A stretch of DNA of 64,000 bases from Pseudooceanicola endophyticus (GCF_018760365.1 NZ_JAHIAB010000003.1:365197-429196), one strand, 5' to 3'; counted from the stretch's first letter, positions 9,138-18,709 are shown. Made by a program: numbers and translations. Notes: generated by a model not told the origin, from the sequence alone.

Positions 9138-9791
9138 ATGTCCGCATCCAAGACCCTTCTCTTCGACCTTGACGGCACGCTGGTGGATCCCGGGATCGGC
9201 ATCATCGGCTCTTTCCGGGGCGCCCTGGAAGAACTGGGCGTCAGCGCCCCCCCGCATGAGGACCTGGGCTGGATCATCGGCCCGCCGCTGCGCAAGAGCT
9301 TTGCCGCCTTCCTGCCGGAAACCCGCGTCGAGGACGGCATCGCCGGATACCGCAGCCGCTACAACGACCAAGGCGGCATGTTCAACGCCACCCCCTACGA
9401 GGGCATCCATGCCGCGCTGGAGGGCTTCCGCGCCAAAGGTTTCCGGATCTTCGTCTGCACCGCCAAGCCCGCGCCCTTCGCCCGCAAGATCATCCCGCAT
9501 TTCGACTTTGCGCCCTATTTCGACGGCATCTACGGCGCCGAGCTGGACGGCCGCTTTGACGACAAGGGCGCGCTGATCGCCCATATGCTGACGGTCGAGG
9601 GCTTCGCCCCCGAAACCGCCATAATGATCGGCGACCGGGCCAATGACACCGGCGCGGCCTCGCGCAACGGGCTGCGCTCGGTCGGGGTGACCTGGGGCTA
9701 TGGCAGCGCAGAGGAGCTGACCGAGGGCGGTGCCACCGTGCTTTGCGAGGCGCCCCGCGACCTGCCGCAGGTGATCTCCGCCCTGCTCTGA
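9138..9791 (+). CDS. HAD-superfamily phosphatase of the phosphoglycolate phosphatase type
   Basis: A 217-residue protein opening with LLFDLDGTLVDP (motif I, nucleophile Asp and acid Asp). A motif II Thr lies in VCTAKP, and motif IV is MIGDRANDTGAA. The helical cap between motifs I and II is of the Gph/pyrophosphatase PpaX type. Start at 9138 is fixed by AGGAG at 9126; a longer in-frame start would add a Pro-rich leader. The substrate is not deducible: phosphoglycolate, pyrophosphate or a sugar phosphate are all possible. It stands alone between fsr and the CoA-transferase genes. Confidence 0.82.
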   Translation: MSASKTLLFDLDGTLVDPGIGIIGSFRGALEELGVSAPPHEDLGWIIGPPLRKSFAAFLPETRVEDGIAGYRSRYNDQGGMFNATPYEGIHAALEGFRAKGFRIFVCTAKPAPFARKIIPHFDFAPYFDGIYGAELDGRFDDKGALIAHMLTVEGFAPETAIMIGDRANDTGAASRNGLRSVGVTWGYGSAEELTEGGATVLCEAPRDLPQVISALL

Positions 9792-9863
9792 GGCGCGCTG
9801 CCGCATTGCCCGCCTGCCCCTTCGCCGCCATTCTTGACCCAGCGGCAGGCGGGAGGGGCGCGG

Positions 9864-10517
9864 ATGAAGACGGCAATCACGGCGGCGCAGGCAGCCGCGC
9901 TCGTGCCGGATGGGGCGGTGGTGCTGATCGGCGGCTTCATGGCCGTGGGCTCTCCGCACCGGCTGATCGACGCGCTGGTGGCGCGCGGCGCCCGCGACCT
10001 GACGATCATCGCCAATGACACCGCCATGCCCGGCAAGGGCATCGGCAAGCTGATCACCGCACGGGCGGCGCGGCGCGTCATCGCCTCCCATATCGGGCTG
10101 AACCCCGAGACCCAGGCCCAGATGATCGCCGGAGCGCTGGAGGTCGAGCTGGTGCCCCAGGGCACGCTGGTCGAACGTATCCGTGCCGCCGGCGTGGGCC
10201 TTGGTGGCGTGCTGACCCCGACGGGCGTCGGCACGCTGGTCGCCGAAGGCAAGCAGGTCCTGACGCTGGAGGGGCGCGATTACCTGCTGGAGATGCCGCT
10301 GAAGGCCGATGTGGCGCTGATCGCCGCGCATGAGGCCGATTACCTCGGAAATCTGAACTATTCCCTGACCGCGCATAACTTCAACCCGGTGATGGCGCTG
10401 GCCGCCACCACCACCATCGCCGAGCCCGGCCAGATCGTGCCAGTGGGGGTGATCCCGCCCGATGCGGTGAAGACCCCGGGCGTGCTGGTCGATCACATTC
10501 TGGAAAGGCCGCACTGA
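9864..10517 (+). CDS. atoD: 3-oxoacid CoA-transferase subunit A (AtoD/ScoA type)
   Basis: A 217-residue alpha subunit of a family I CoA-transferase, with the early glycine-rich segment VVLIGGFMAVGSPHRLIDAL and the CoA-binding-type DYLGNLNYSLTAHNFNP near the C-terminus. It transfers CoA between succinyl-CoA or acetyl-CoA and a short 3-oxo or saturated acid. The ATG at 9864 follows a GGAGGGG site. The stop overlaps the start of the beta subunit (TGATG), so the two subunits are co-translated in equal amounts. Substrate choice (acetoacetate or another acid) cannot be told. Confidence 0.88.
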   Translation: MKTAITAAQAAALVPDGAVVLIGGFMAVGSPHRLIDALVARGARDLTIIANDTAMPGKGIGKLITARAARRVIASHIGLNPETQAQMIAGALEVELVPQGTLVERIRAAGVGLGGVLTPTGVGTLVAEGKQVLTLEGRDYLLEMPLKADVALIAAHEADYLGNLNYSLTAHNFNPVMALAATTTIAEPGQIVPVGVIPPDAVKTPGVLVDHILERPH

Positions 10518-11167
10518 TGGACGCAAAGGAGATCATTGCCCGCCGCGTCGCGCAGGAGATCGCGCCGGGAAGCCTGGTGAACCTCGGGATCGGGCTGCCC
10601 TCGCTGGTCGCCAGCTTCGTGCCGGTCGAGCGCGGAGTGTTCTTCCAGGCCGAGAACGGCGTCATTGGCCTGGGCGCCCGCCCGCCCGAGGGGATGGAGG
10701 ATCCGGACCTGACCGATGCGGGTGGCGGCTTCGTGACCGCGGTGCCCGGCGCGGCCTCGATCGACAGCGTGATGAGCTTTGGACTGATCCGTGGCGGGCA
10801 TCTGGACGTGACGGTGCTGGGCGGGCTTCAGGTCGATGCGCGGGGGCTGCTGGCGAACTGGATGGTGCCCGGCCACATGGTGCCCGGCATGGGCGGCGCG
10901 ATGGATCTGGTGGCGGGCGCCCGGCGGGTCATCGTGGCGATGCAGCACACGGCCCGGGGCAAGCCCAAGATCGTCGCGCGCTGTACCCTGCCGCTGACCG
11001 CCCTGCGTCCGGTCAGCCTGATCGTGACGGAACTGGCGGTGATCCGGCCCGAGGCGGATGGGCTGCACCTGCTGGAATGCGGCCCCGGCGTGACGCCGGA
11101 GGCCGTTCAAGCGGCCACCGAAGCGCCGCTGATCCTGTCTGGGGGAATCAGGGAAATGACGCTTTGA
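10517..11167 (+). CDS. atoA: 3-oxoacid CoA-transferase subunit B (AtoA/ScoB type)
   Basis: A 216-residue beta subunit. The opening IIARRVAQEIAPGSLVNLGI and the FFQAENGVIGLG segment match the family; the Glu of ENG is the residue that forms the covalent glutamyl-CoA intermediate. It ends close to the convergent fabI-like gene. Together with the upstream subunit it probably activates short-chain acids for oxidation. Confidence 0.9.
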   Translation: MDAKEIIARRVAQEIAPGSLVNLGIGLPSLVASFVPVERGVFFQAENGVIGLGARPPEGMEDPDLTDAGGGFVTAVPGAASIDSVMSFGLIRGGHLDVTVLGGLQVDARGLLANWMVPGHMVPGMGGAMDLVAGARRVIVAMQHTARGKPKIVARCTLPLTALRPVSLIVTELAVIRPEADGLHLLECGPGVTPEAVQAATEAPLILSGGIREMTL

Positions 11168-11200
11168 CAGTTTGTTATGGGGTGAAGCTCAAGTATTTCC

Positions 11201-11965
11201 TCAGCCCAGGATGTTGAAGCCGCCGTCGATGTAATGCACCCCCCCGGTGACATTGGCGGCCTCCCGGCTGGCCAGAAAGGCGGCATAGGCGCCGCAATCC
11301 TCGATGGTGGCCAGCTGATGGGTCGGGGCGCGCGCCGCCGCGGCGTCCAGCATGGCATCGAAATGCGCGATGCCACTGGCCGCGCGGGTCTTCAGCGGCC
11401 CGGGCGACAGCGCATGGACGCGGATCCCCTTCGGCCCCAGCTCGGCCGCCATGTAGCGCGTGACGCTCTCCAGCGCGGATTTCACCGGCCCCATGATGTT
11501 GTAATTCTCCACCACCTTCTCGGCGCCATAGAAGCTGACGGTCATGCAGGTTCCCCCGTCCGCCATCAGCGGCTCGGAGAGACGCACCAGCTCCATGAAA
11601 CTGCCGACGGAAATATCCATGGCCTGCTGGAACCCCAAACGCGAACAATCGGTGACGCGCCCGTGCAGATCCTCCTTCGGACAGAAGGCGATGGAATGCA
11701 GCAGCGTATCCAGCCGGCCCCATTGCGTGCCGATCTGCGCGAACAGCGCTTCGATCTGCGCGGGATCGGCCACGTCGAGCGGCGCGATGATCGAGGCGCC
11801 AAGGGCCTCGGCCAGCGGTCGGACATGGGGCTCGGCCCTCTCGTTCAGGTAGGTGATCGCCAGATCTGCCCCCTGCGCCTTCAGCGCCCGGGCACAGCCG
11901 TAGGCGATGGAATTCTCATTGGCGATCCCGACGATCAGCGCCTTCTGTCCGTCCAGTGAAAACAT
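11201..11965 (-). CDS. fabI: Enoyl-[acyl-carrier-protein] reductase, FabI family
   Basis: A 254-residue short-chain dehydrogenase of the FabI type. It has the modified nucleotide-binding motif LIVGIANENSIAYGCARAL, the first active Tyr in SFYGAEK and the catalytic Tyr-x(6)-Lys in YNIMGPVKSALES, followed by LSPGPLKTRAASGI. The enzyme reduces the enoyl-ACP double bond in the last step of each fatty-acid elongation round. It is slightly shorter than usual FabI proteins and may be a second paralogue beside a main FabI elsewhere. The start at 11965 has a GGAGAT ribosome site, and longer starts are not credible. Confidence 0.87.
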   Translation of the reverse strand: MFSLDGQKALIVGIANENSIAYGCARALKAQGADLAITYLNERAEPHVRPLAEALGASIIAPLDVADPAQIEALFAQIGTQWGRLDTLLHSIAFCPKEDLHGRVTDCSRLGFQQAMDISVGSFMELVRLSEPLMADGGTCMTVSFYGAEKVVENYNIMGPVKSALESVTRYMAAELGPKGIRVHALSPGPLKTRAASGIAHFDAMLDAAAARAPTHQLATIEDCGAYAAFLASREAANVTGGVHYIDGGFNILG

Positions 11966-12182
11966 GCGATCTCCTTTCCGGGCGGTGCCCGAGCAGGCTG
12001 TCCCGGATCGCCGCGGCGTGCAGCCATGCATCGTGTCGCCGCGACATTACGCGCGGTCCCCCGCGCATGCCTGCCGCATTTTTGCGCAGGCCCCGCGCCC
12101 CGGTCGGGAGTTTTCTTGGAACAACCCCGGAACCGGGCCGTTCGGTTCTGAGACAGCAGAATTGAGACAGGGAGACTGCCAC

Positions 12183-13793
12183 ATGCATTCACTGGCGAAG
12201 CGGCTGGGACTGCGCACCGATCCAACCATCTTTTTCGTCTCAGCCGGGTTGACGATCCTCTTCGTCCTGGCGCTGGTGGTCGCCCCCGGCCCCATCGGCG
12301 CGGCTTTCAAGGCGGGACGGGCCTGGATCGTCACCAACCTGGGCTGGTTCTTCATCCTGGGCGTGAATGTCTGGCTGGGCTTCCTGATCTGGGCGGCGAT
12401 GTCGCGGCACGGCCATATCCGTCTTGGCCCCAAGGGGAGCCGGCCGGAATATACCAACCTGTCGTGGTTCACGATGCTCTTTGCCGGCGGTATCGGGACG
12501 GTGCTGATGTTCTGGGGCGTCGCCGAACCCATGAGCCATTTCGCCAAGCCACCGCTGCCCGGGGTCGAGCCGTTTTCCGATCAGGCCGCCAAGGATGCCA
12601 TGTCCATCGCCATCTATCACCTGGGGCTGCACACCTGGACGATCTTCACCCTGCCGGGGCTGGGCTTTGCCTATTTCATCAACCGCTACGAGCTGCCGGT
12701 CAGGGTTAGCTCTGTCTTCTATCCGCTTCTGAAGGAAGGGATTCACGGTCCCGTCGGCAAGGCCATCGACATTGCCTCGATCCTGGGGACGCTGTTCGGG
12801 GTCGCGGTGTCGCTGGGGCTGGGCTCCAGCCAGATCGCCGCCGGTCTGGATGCGCTCTACGGCACCGGGACTGGGCCGGTGGTGCAGATCGCCATCCTGG
12901 CCGTACTGACGCTGGTCGCCATCACCTCGATCGTCGCGGGGCTCGACAAGGGGGTGAAGCTGCTGTCGAACATCAACATCGGCATGGCCGTCGCGCTGAT
13001 GGTCTTCGTGCTGGTCTTCGGCTCTACCCTGTTCCTGCTGCGCGGCATCGTGCAGACCTTCGGCCTCTACTTCGACAACCTGTTCCATCTGGCGTTCTGG
13101 AACGACATGCTGGCGGACGAGAACCCCGATACCCCCGGTTGGGGCTGGCAGGGCAGCTGGACCGTGTTCTACTGGGCCTGGACGGTGACCTGGTCGCCCT
13201 TCATCGGCCTGTTCGTCGCGCGGATCTCGCGCGGGCGCACGGTGCGGGAATTCGTGGCGGGCGTGCTGCTGGCCCCCTCGCTCTTCACGCTGATCTGGTT
13301 CGCGATCTTCGGCTGGCAGGCGATGGAATTCGACGGCATCGGCGCCGCCGCCCGTGCCGCCATAGGCGACCAGGCCGGCCAGCTCAGCCAGGCGGTGAGC
13401 GACAGCGTGCCGCTGGCGATGTTCGCCTTCTTTGAGCATTTCCCGGCCACCCAGCTGATCCAGGGCCTGGCGGTGGTGATCGTGGCGATCTTCTTCGCCA
13501 CCTCCTCGGACTCCGCCTCCCTGGTGGTGGACATGCTCTGCACCGGCACGCCGACGCCGGGCCCGGTGCATCAGCGCGTCTTCTGGGGCGCCGCCGAGGG
13601 GCTGGTGGCCGCCATGCTGATCGTGCTGGCGGGCGATGCCGGGCTGGATGCGCTGCAACAGGTGATCACCGTCGTCGGCCTGCCGATCTTCGTGCTGGTC
13701 TGCATGATGATCCCGGCCATCATCAAGGGCTTCGCTCTGGAAGAGATAGACCATGTCTCGATCGGCAAGCGGCCCGAGCTGGAGGAATTCTGA
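12183..13793 (+). CDS. BCCT-family betaine/choline/carnitine transporter
   Basis: A 536-residue, twelve-segment transporter. It contains the family signatures FAGGIGTVLMFWGVAEP in helices 3-4 and FYWAWTVTWSPFIGLFVARI in helix 8, plus GxG repeats. BCCT proteins import quaternary ammonium compounds (glycine betaine, choline, carnitine, DMSP) with Na+ or H+. The start is set by GGGAG before the ATG at 12183; upstream in-frame codons encode no transporter-like sequence. The C-terminal tail is short, lacking the long osmosensing extension of BetP, which suggests uptake for nutrition rather than strict osmotic control. The exact ligand is unknown. Confidence 0.88.
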   Translation: MHSLAKRLGLRTDPTIFFVSAGLTILFVLALVVAPGPIGAAFKAGRAWIVTNLGWFFILGVNVWLGFLIWAAMSRHGHIRLGPKGSRPEYTNLSWFTMLFAGGIGTVLMFWGVAEPMSHFAKPPLPGVEPFSDQAAKDAMSIAIYHLGLHTWTIFTLPGLGFAYFINRYELPVRVSSVFYPLLKEGIHGPVGKAIDIASILGTLFGVAVSLGLGSSQIAAGLDALYGTGTGPVVQIAILAVLTLVAITSIVAGLDKGVKLLSNINIGMAVALMVFVLVFGSTLFLLRGIVQTFGLYFDNLFHLAFWNDMLADENPDTPGWGWQGSWTVFYWAWTVTWSPFIGLFVARISRGRTVREFVAGVLLAPSLFTLIWFAIFGWQAMEFDGIGAAARAAIGDQAGQLSQAVSDSVPLAMFAFFEHFPATQLIQGLAVVIVAIFFATSSDSASLVVDMLCTGTPTPGPVHQRVFWGAAEGLVAAMLIVLAGDAGLDALQQVITVVGLPIFVLVCMMIPAIIKGFALEEIDHVSIGKRPELEEF

Positions 13794-13937
13794 CCGCCCG
13801 CGACGCACCGTGTCACCTTGACGTGAGCCATGTCAGGGTTCAGTAGCAGGCATATCCGTCCCCCGGCCGGCAGCGCGCCCGGTCCGGGGGATGACCGCCG
13901 CCCGCCCTGTTACACCAGTACATTAACGGATTGTTCC

Positions 13938-14798
13938 ATGTCTTTGAAAACCATCGGCCTTTCCCTTGGCCTCCTGGTCGCCTCGCTGACCCATGCCTCG
14001 GCGCAAACCCTGTATTTCTCGGCCATCCCCGATGAGGACGAGACCAAACTGGTCGCGCGGTTCTCGAAAGTGGCCGATTATCTTTCGACGACGCTGGGTG
14101 TCGACGTGAAGTTCGTGCCGGTGAAAAGCTACGCCGCATCGGTCACCGCCTTCCGCAACAACCAGATCCAGCTGGCCTGGTTCGGCGGCCTGACCTCGGT
14201 GCAGGCACGTCTGGCGGTGCCGGGCGCCCAGACCATCGCGCAGGGCAAGGAAGACCCGACCTTCATCTCCTACTTCATCGCCAATACCGCGACGGGGCTT
14301 GAGAAAAGCGACGATTTCCCCGAAGCCGCCAAGGGGCTGAGCTTTACCTTCGGCGCCAAGACCTCGACCTCGGGGCGGCTGATGCCGGAATACTGGATCC
14401 GCAAAGACACCGGCGAGGCGCCGGAGGATTTCTTCTCCAAGGTCGGTTTCTCGGGGGATCATTCGCAGACCCTGCGCCTTGTCGCCTCGGGCGCCTATGA
14501 CATCGGCGCGCTGAACTATGCCGTCTACGACAAGGCCCTGGCCGAGCATGACCCGGATACCGAAAAGGCCAAGGTGATCTGGCAGACGCCGCCCTACCCG
14601 GATTACAACTGGACGATCCGCGGCGACGTGGACGCGACCTTCGGCGAGGGCTTCATCCAGAAGGTCCAGGACGCGCTGGTCAACCTGCACGACCCCGAGA
14701 TCCTGAACGCCTTCCCGCGCGAGGCCTTCATTCCCGCGAAGAACGCCGATTTCGACCCGGTCGAGGAAACCGGCAAGACGCTGGGCCTCATCGAATGA
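13938..14798 (+). CDS. PhnD-like ABC transporter binding protein, putative selenate-type subgroup
   Basis: A 286-residue periplasmic binding protein with a Sec signal (cleavage near residue 22, after HASAQ). The mature part follows the subgroup usually annotated as putative selenate ABC transporter binding protein: LYFSAIPDEDE, FVPVKSYAASVTAFRN, IQLAWFGGLTSVQAR, STSGRLMPEYWIRK, SGDHSQTLR and YPDYNWTIRGDVDA. PhnD relatives bind oxyanions such as phosphonate or phosphite. The next two genes overlap and encode ATPase and permease, so the set is one operon. The selenate assignment rests on family naming, not proven biochemistry. Confidence 0.82.
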   Translation: MSLKTIGLSLGLLVASLTHASAQTLYFSAIPDEDETKLVARFSKVADYLSTTLGVDVKFVPVKSYAASVTAFRNNQIQLAWFGGLTSVQARLAVPGAQTIAQGKEDPTFISYFIANTATGLEKSDDFPEAAKGLSFTFGAKTSTSGRLMPEYWIRKDTGEAPEDFFSKVGFSGDHSQTLRLVASGAYDIGALNYAVYDKALAEHDPDTEKAKVIWQTPPYPDYNWTIRGDVDATFGEGFIQKVQDALVNLHDPEILNAFPREAFIPAKNADFDPVEETGKTLGLIE

Positions 14799-15457
14799 GC
14801 CTTGCGCGGCTTGACGGGGAAACCCTGGGCTACGGTCAGCGGCCGGTGCTGCGCGAGGTGCAGTTTGCCCTTTCGCGCGGAGAGCACGTTGTGCTGCTGG
14901 GCCGGTCCGGCGCCGGGAAATCCACCCTGCTGAGCCGCGTCTACACCCAGACCAGCGCCACCGACCGGGTGGCGCTGGTGCCGCAGGATCACGCGCTGGT
15001 GCCGCAGCTTTCGGTGGCGCGCAACGTGCTGATGGGGCGGCTGGATGATCACGCCGCATGGCACAACCTGCGCACGCTGGTCTGGCTTTCGGGCCCCGAA
15101 CGCGAGGGGATCCGGGCCTATCTTGATCTGGTGGGCCTGTCGGACCTGGCGCCGCGCAAGGTCGAGGCACTCTCGGGCGGGCAGAAACAGCGCGTGGCGC
15201 TGGCGCGCGCGCTCTGTCGCGGCGGCGCGCTGCTGGTGGGCGATGAGCCCGTCTCGGCGGTGGATGAAACCCAGGGCGCCGCGCTGATCGAACAGCTTCA
15301 GGCGCGTTTCGACACCACGCTGACGGCCTTGCACGACGTGGGTCTGGCCCGCCGCTATGCCACGCGCCTGGTCGGCATCGGCCGTGGCGCGATCCTGTTC
15401 GATGCCCCCCCTTCGGAGGTGAGCGATGCCCAGCTTGCAGACCTTTACGCGGCCTGA
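14795..15457 (+). CDS. PhnC-like ABC transporter ATPase of the putative selenate importer
   Basis: A 220-residue ABC ATPase with Walker A GRSGAGKST, signature LSGGQKQR and Walker B-like ALLVGDEPVSAVD, where Gly-Asp-Glu replaces the usual Leu-Asp-Glu but keeps the acidic pair. It begins inside the stop of the binding protein (ATGA) and its last 32 bases overlap the permease start, so all three are coupled. It is shorter than PhnC proteins (about 250-260 residues). Confidence 0.85.
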   Translation: MSLARLDGETLGYGQRPVLREVQFALSRGEHVVLLGRSGAGKSTLLSRVYTQTSATDRVALVPQDHALVPQLSVARNVLMGRLDDHAAWHNLRTLVWLSGPEREGIRAYLDLVGLSDLAPRKVEALSGGQKQRVALARALCRGGALLVGDEPVSAVDETQGAALIEQLQARFDTTLTALHDVGLARRYATRLVGIGRGAILFDAPPSEVSDAQLADLYAA

Positions 15458-16943
15458 GCGGCCCCGGCTGAAGGTCGTCCTGCTGTTCGCCGTCCTGGCG
15501 CTGCTGGCACTGCCCTTTGCCGATCTGGGGATGGCCGATCACAATCCCTGGCCGGTGGTGGGTCGGATGGCGCTTGGCTTCCTGCAGCCCGATTTCAGCG
15601 CCGTCGATGCCATCGGCACCGCGATCTGGCTGACCATCTGCTTTGCCGTCGCGGGCGTCGCGCTTGGGGGCGCCGTGGGCCTGTGCCTCGCGCCCTTCTA
15701 CCACCTGCGTCCCGTCCGCTGGCTCTGCATCGCCCTGCGCTCCGTGCACGAGCTGTTCTGGGCGCTGATGCTGATGCAGATCCTCGGCATCGCGCCCGCG
15801 ACGGGGGTGCTGGCCATTGCCCTGCCCTACATGGGCATTTTCGCCAAGGTCTTTTCGGAGCTGCTGGAAGAGGCCGATCAGCGCCCCTCGGAGGCGCTGG
15901 CGCCGAAGGTCGATGCGCTGTCGCGCTTCCTCTTTGCGCGTGCGCCCCTCGCGCTTTCTGCCATGACCAGCTACACGCTCTACCGTCTGGAATGCGCGCT
16001 GCGCTCCTCAGCGGTGCTGGGTTTCATCGGGCTGCCGACGCTGGGGTTCCAGCTCGACAGTTTCTTCCAGGTGGGTGACTACGGCGCGGCAAGCGCGATC
16101 ATGATCTGCTACGTGGCGCTGATCGCCTCCATGCGGATCTGGATGCGGGTCCGGCTGGCGCCGCTCTGGCTGTTGGCGGCCATCGTGACACTGGCGCGCT
16201 ACGACAGCCTGCCGATGGGACCGGGCGCGCTGATGCGCTTTCTGACCCAGGACATCGTGCCGGCGCCGCTGCGTCACGGCTGGGATTTCGCCGCGCTGCT
16301 GGACTGGCTGCGCCCGCTGGTCTTCGATCAGGCGGTGCCGGGCCTCTGGGCCACGCTGCTGGTCGCGCAGATCGCGCTGGCGCTGACCGGGATCCTGGCC
16401 TTCGGCGCCTTCGGATCGCTGGTGCCGCGGGTCACGCCGCGCCCGCTGCGCTGGCTGGGCCATATCGTGCTGGTGATCCTGCGCAGCTTCCCGGAATACA
16501 TGCTGGCCTACCTGTTCCTTCAGGTTTTCGGCCCTTCCATGCTGCCGGCGGTGCTGGCGCTGGCGCTGCACAACGGGGCAATCATCGCCCATCTGCTGGG
16601 CCGTCAGGGCGAAACCATGGTGCCGGGCCTGCGGGCGGATGCGCCAAGCGGCCTCAGCCTCTGGGGGTTCGAGATCGCGCCAAGGCTTTCGGGCAGCTTC
16701 CTTGCCCTCTGCCTCTACCGGTGGGAGATCATCCTGCGGGAAACCGCCGTGATGGGCCTGCTGGGCGTCGCCACACTGGGCTTTTTCATCGACAGTGCCG
16801 TGCAGGAGCTGCGGCTGGACCGCGCCCTGATCCTGCTGATCGCCACCGGGCTGATGACGGCCGGGATCGACAGCCTGTCGCGCGTCCTGCGCCGCCGCAT
16901 CGGCGGGCCCAACAGCAGCCGGCACCGCGCCGACTGCTGCTGA
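15426..16943 (+). CDS. PhnE-like ABC transporter permease with two fused membrane domains
   Basis: A 505-residue inner-membrane protein that holds two copies of the PhnE-type permease domain. The first ends with an EAA loop and LYRLECALRSSAVLGFIGLP (about residues 185-205); the second repeats this as LYRWEIILRETAVMGLLGVA (about residues 435-455). A single chain therefore supplies both halves of the channel, whereas PhnE normally works as a homodimer. It overlaps the ATPase gene by 32 bases. Two-domain permeases are typical of the putative selenate importer subgroup. Confidence 0.85.
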   Translation: MPSLQTFTRPERPRLKVVLLFAVLALLALPFADLGMADHNPWPVVGRMALGFLQPDFSAVDAIGTAIWLTICFAVAGVALGGAVGLCLAPFYHLRPVRWLCIALRSVHELFWALMLMQILGIAPATGVLAIALPYMGIFAKVFSELLEEADQRPSEALAPKVDALSRFLFARAPLALSAMTSYTLYRLECALRSSAVLGFIGLPTLGFQLDSFFQVGDYGAASAIMICYVALIASMRIWMRVRLAPLWLLAAIVTLARYDSLPMGPGALMRFLTQDIVPAPLRHGWDFAALLDWLRPLVFDQAVPGLWATLLVAQIALALTGILAFGAFGSLVPRVTPRPLRWLGHIVLVILRSFPEYMLAYLFLQVFGPSMLPAVLALALHNGAIIAHLLGRQGETMVPGLRADAPSGLSLWGFEIAPRLSGSFLALCLYRWEIILRETAVMGLLGVATLGFFIDSAVQELRLDRALILLIATGLMTAGIDSLSRVLRRRIGGPNSSRHRADCC

Positions 16944-16951
16944 AACGAAAG

Positions 16952-16974
16952 CGCGCCCCGCAATGCAGGGCGCG
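16952..16974. terminator. Hairpin between the permease and efp
   Basis: A GC-rich stem around CGCGCCC/GGGCGCG, flanked by AAA and TTT, lies between two convergent genes. It may act in both directions. Confidence 0.5.
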
Positions 16975-16999
16975 TTTCCTCAGGTCTGGCGCGAAGGGA

Positions 17000-17566
17000 T
17001 CAGTCCTTGGCGCGTTCCACATAGGTCAGGTCGGCGGTGTTGATCACCACGCGGGTACCGACGGCGATATGCGGCGGGACCATGATGCGGACACCGACAT
17101 TGGTGATCGCGGGCTTGTAGGACGACGACGCGGTCTGGCCCTTCAGGACCGGCTCGGTCTCGGCGATCTCGACGGTGACGCGCTGCGGCAGTTCGATCGA
17201 GATCGGGTTGCCTTCGAAGGTCTGCAGGAAGACGCGCATCCCCGGCTCGAGGAAGGCGGCGCTGTCGCCCACGACATCGGGAGACGCGGTGACCTGCTCG
17301 AAGCTCTCGGGCTCCATGAAGTGGTAGCCTTCGCCGTCGTCATAGAGGAAATCGTATTCGCGTTCGTCCACCAGGGCCTTTTCCACCTGCTCGGTGGTCT
17401 TCCAGCGCATGGTGACCTTCACGCCGTCCTGAATGCCGCGCATGTCGACAGAGGTAGTGGGCGTGCCCTTGCCGGGGTGGAAGTTCTCGGCCTTGAGGAC
17501 GACGAACAGTTTGCCGTCCTGCTCGACGACGTTCCCCTTGCGGAGCGAGGAAGCGATGACTCTCAT
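17000..17566 (-). CDS. efp: Translation elongation factor P
   Basis: A 188-residue EF-P, the usual full length, with an N-terminal KOW-like domain and two OB domains. The loop HPGKGTPTT carries Lys33, equivalent to the E. coli Lys34 that receives beta-lysine. EF-P relieves ribosome stalling at proline runs. The C-terminal [19 protein letters not shown] is family-typical. The divergent neighbour encodes EpmA, the ligase that modifies this Lys, which supports the modified-Lys class rather than the rhamnosylated-Arg class. Confidence 0.95.
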   Translation of the reverse strand: MRVIASSLRKGNVVEQDGKLFVVLKAENFHPGKGTPTTSVDMRGIQDGVKVTMRWKTTEQVEKALVDEREYDFLYDDGEGYHFMEPESFEQVTASPDVVGDSAAFLEPGMRVFLQTFEGNPISIELPQRVTVEIAETEPVLKGQTASSSYKPAITNVGVRIMVPPHIAVGTRVVINTADLTYVERAKD

Positions 17567-17668
17567 CGGGTGTTGTTCCTTGTGGGTGGCTGCGGCGCAG
17601 GGTATGCGCCCGATCGTGCCCGGCCCTAGCCGATGATTACAGGAAAATCCAGACTTCAGGTGCATTTC

Positions 17669-18709
17669 ATGTCCCAATCCCCGTGGTGGAGCCCCTCCCG
17701 ACACGCAGACCGCCGCCCGGCGCTGCTGGCGCGCAACCGTGCGCAGGCGGCCATCCGGGGCTTCCTTGCGGCGCAGGACTTTGTCGAGGTCGATCCGAAC
17801 GCCCTTGTCCCCAGCCCCGGGAACGAGACGCATCTTCATGCCTTTTCCACCGCGATGATCGGCAACGATGGTGCGGCGCGGACCATGTACCTGCACACCT
17901 CGCCTGAATTCGCCATGAAGAAGCTGCTGGCAGCGGGCGAGCCGCGCATTGCCGCCTTCACCCATGTCTGGCGCAACCGCGAACGCGGCCAGAGGCACAG
18001 CCCCGAATTCACCATGCTGGAATGGTATCGCACCGGCGAGGATTACGCCGTGCTGATGCAGGACGTGGCCGAGATGGCGCGCCTGGCCTGCAAGGCCGCC
18101 GGTAGCCCCCTGCTGCGCCACAGGGGGCTGTCCTGCGATCCCTTCGTGCCGTTTCAGCGGATCTCGGTCGCGCAGGCGTTTCGCGACCATGCCGGGATCG
18201 ACCTTCTGGCGACGCTCTTGCCCGATGGCCGCACGGATCGCGATGCGCTGGCCGCGGGCGCGCAGGCTGCCGGTGTCCTGCTGGCCGGGGATGACACCTG
18301 GTCCGACATCTTCTCGCGCCTCCTGTCCGAGAAAGTGGAGCCGCATCTGGGCCATGACCGGCTGACCGTGCTGGATCGCTATCCGGTGGCCGAGGCCGCG
18401 CTGGCGCGCACCTGCGCCGATGACCCGCGCGAGGCCGAGCGCTTCGAGGTCTATGCCTGCGGGGTGGAGCTGGCCAATGGTTTCGGAGAGCTGACGGACC
18501 CGAAGGAACAGCGCCGCCGGTTCGAGGCGGAAATGAACGAAAAGGAGCGGATCTACGGCGAACGTTATCCTTTGGATGAAGAGTTCCTGGCGGCACTTTC
18601 CCTGATGCCCGAGGCCGCGGGCATTGCCATGGGCTTTGACCGGCTGGCGATGCTGGCAACCGCCGCCCCCTCGGTCGATGACGTGATCTGGACGCCGATT
18701 TCCGGCTAG
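17669..18709 (+). CDS. epmA: Elongation factor P--(R)-beta-lysine ligase EpmA (GenX/PoxA)
   Basis: A 346-residue class II lysyl-tRNA-synthetase paralogue with no N-terminal anticodon domain. The class II motifs are present: motif 1 region [16 protein letters not shown], motif 2 [18 protein letters not shown] and motif 3 GFDRLAML near the C-terminus. It charges lysine or beta-lysine onto EF-P. The start [19 protein letters not shown] matches EpmA starts. It is divergent from efp across about 100 bases and overlaps the convergent permease gene by four bases. EpmB, the lysine 2,3-aminomutase, is not in the window. Confidence 0.93.
   Translation: MSQSPWWSPSRHADRRPALLARNRAQAAIRGFLAAQDFVEVDPNALVPSPGNETHLHAFSTAMIGNDGAARTMYLHTSPEFAMKKLLAAGEPRIAAFTHVWRNRERGQRHSPEFTMLEWYRTGEDYAVLMQDVAEMARLACKAAGSPLLRHRGLSCDPFVPFQRISVAQAFRDHAGIDLLATLLPDGRTDRDALAAGAQAAGVLLAGDDTWSDIFSRLLSEKVEPHLGHDRLTVLDRYPVAEAALARTCADDPREAERFEVYACGVELANGFGELTDPKEQRRRFEAEMNEKERIYGERYPLDEEFLAALSLMPEAAGIAMGFDRLAMLATAAPSVDDVIWTPISG

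Noticed and set aside
7059..10526. A 1155-codon open frame on the minus strand
   Set aside because: It runs antisense through fsr, the HAD phosphatase and atoD, has His/Gln/Arg/Gly-rich low-complexity composition and matches no family; it is a by-product of GC-rich codon use.
13794..13937. A riboswitch before the putative selenate importer
   Set aside because: I saw GC-rich hairpins but no conserved aptamer pattern that I can recognise.
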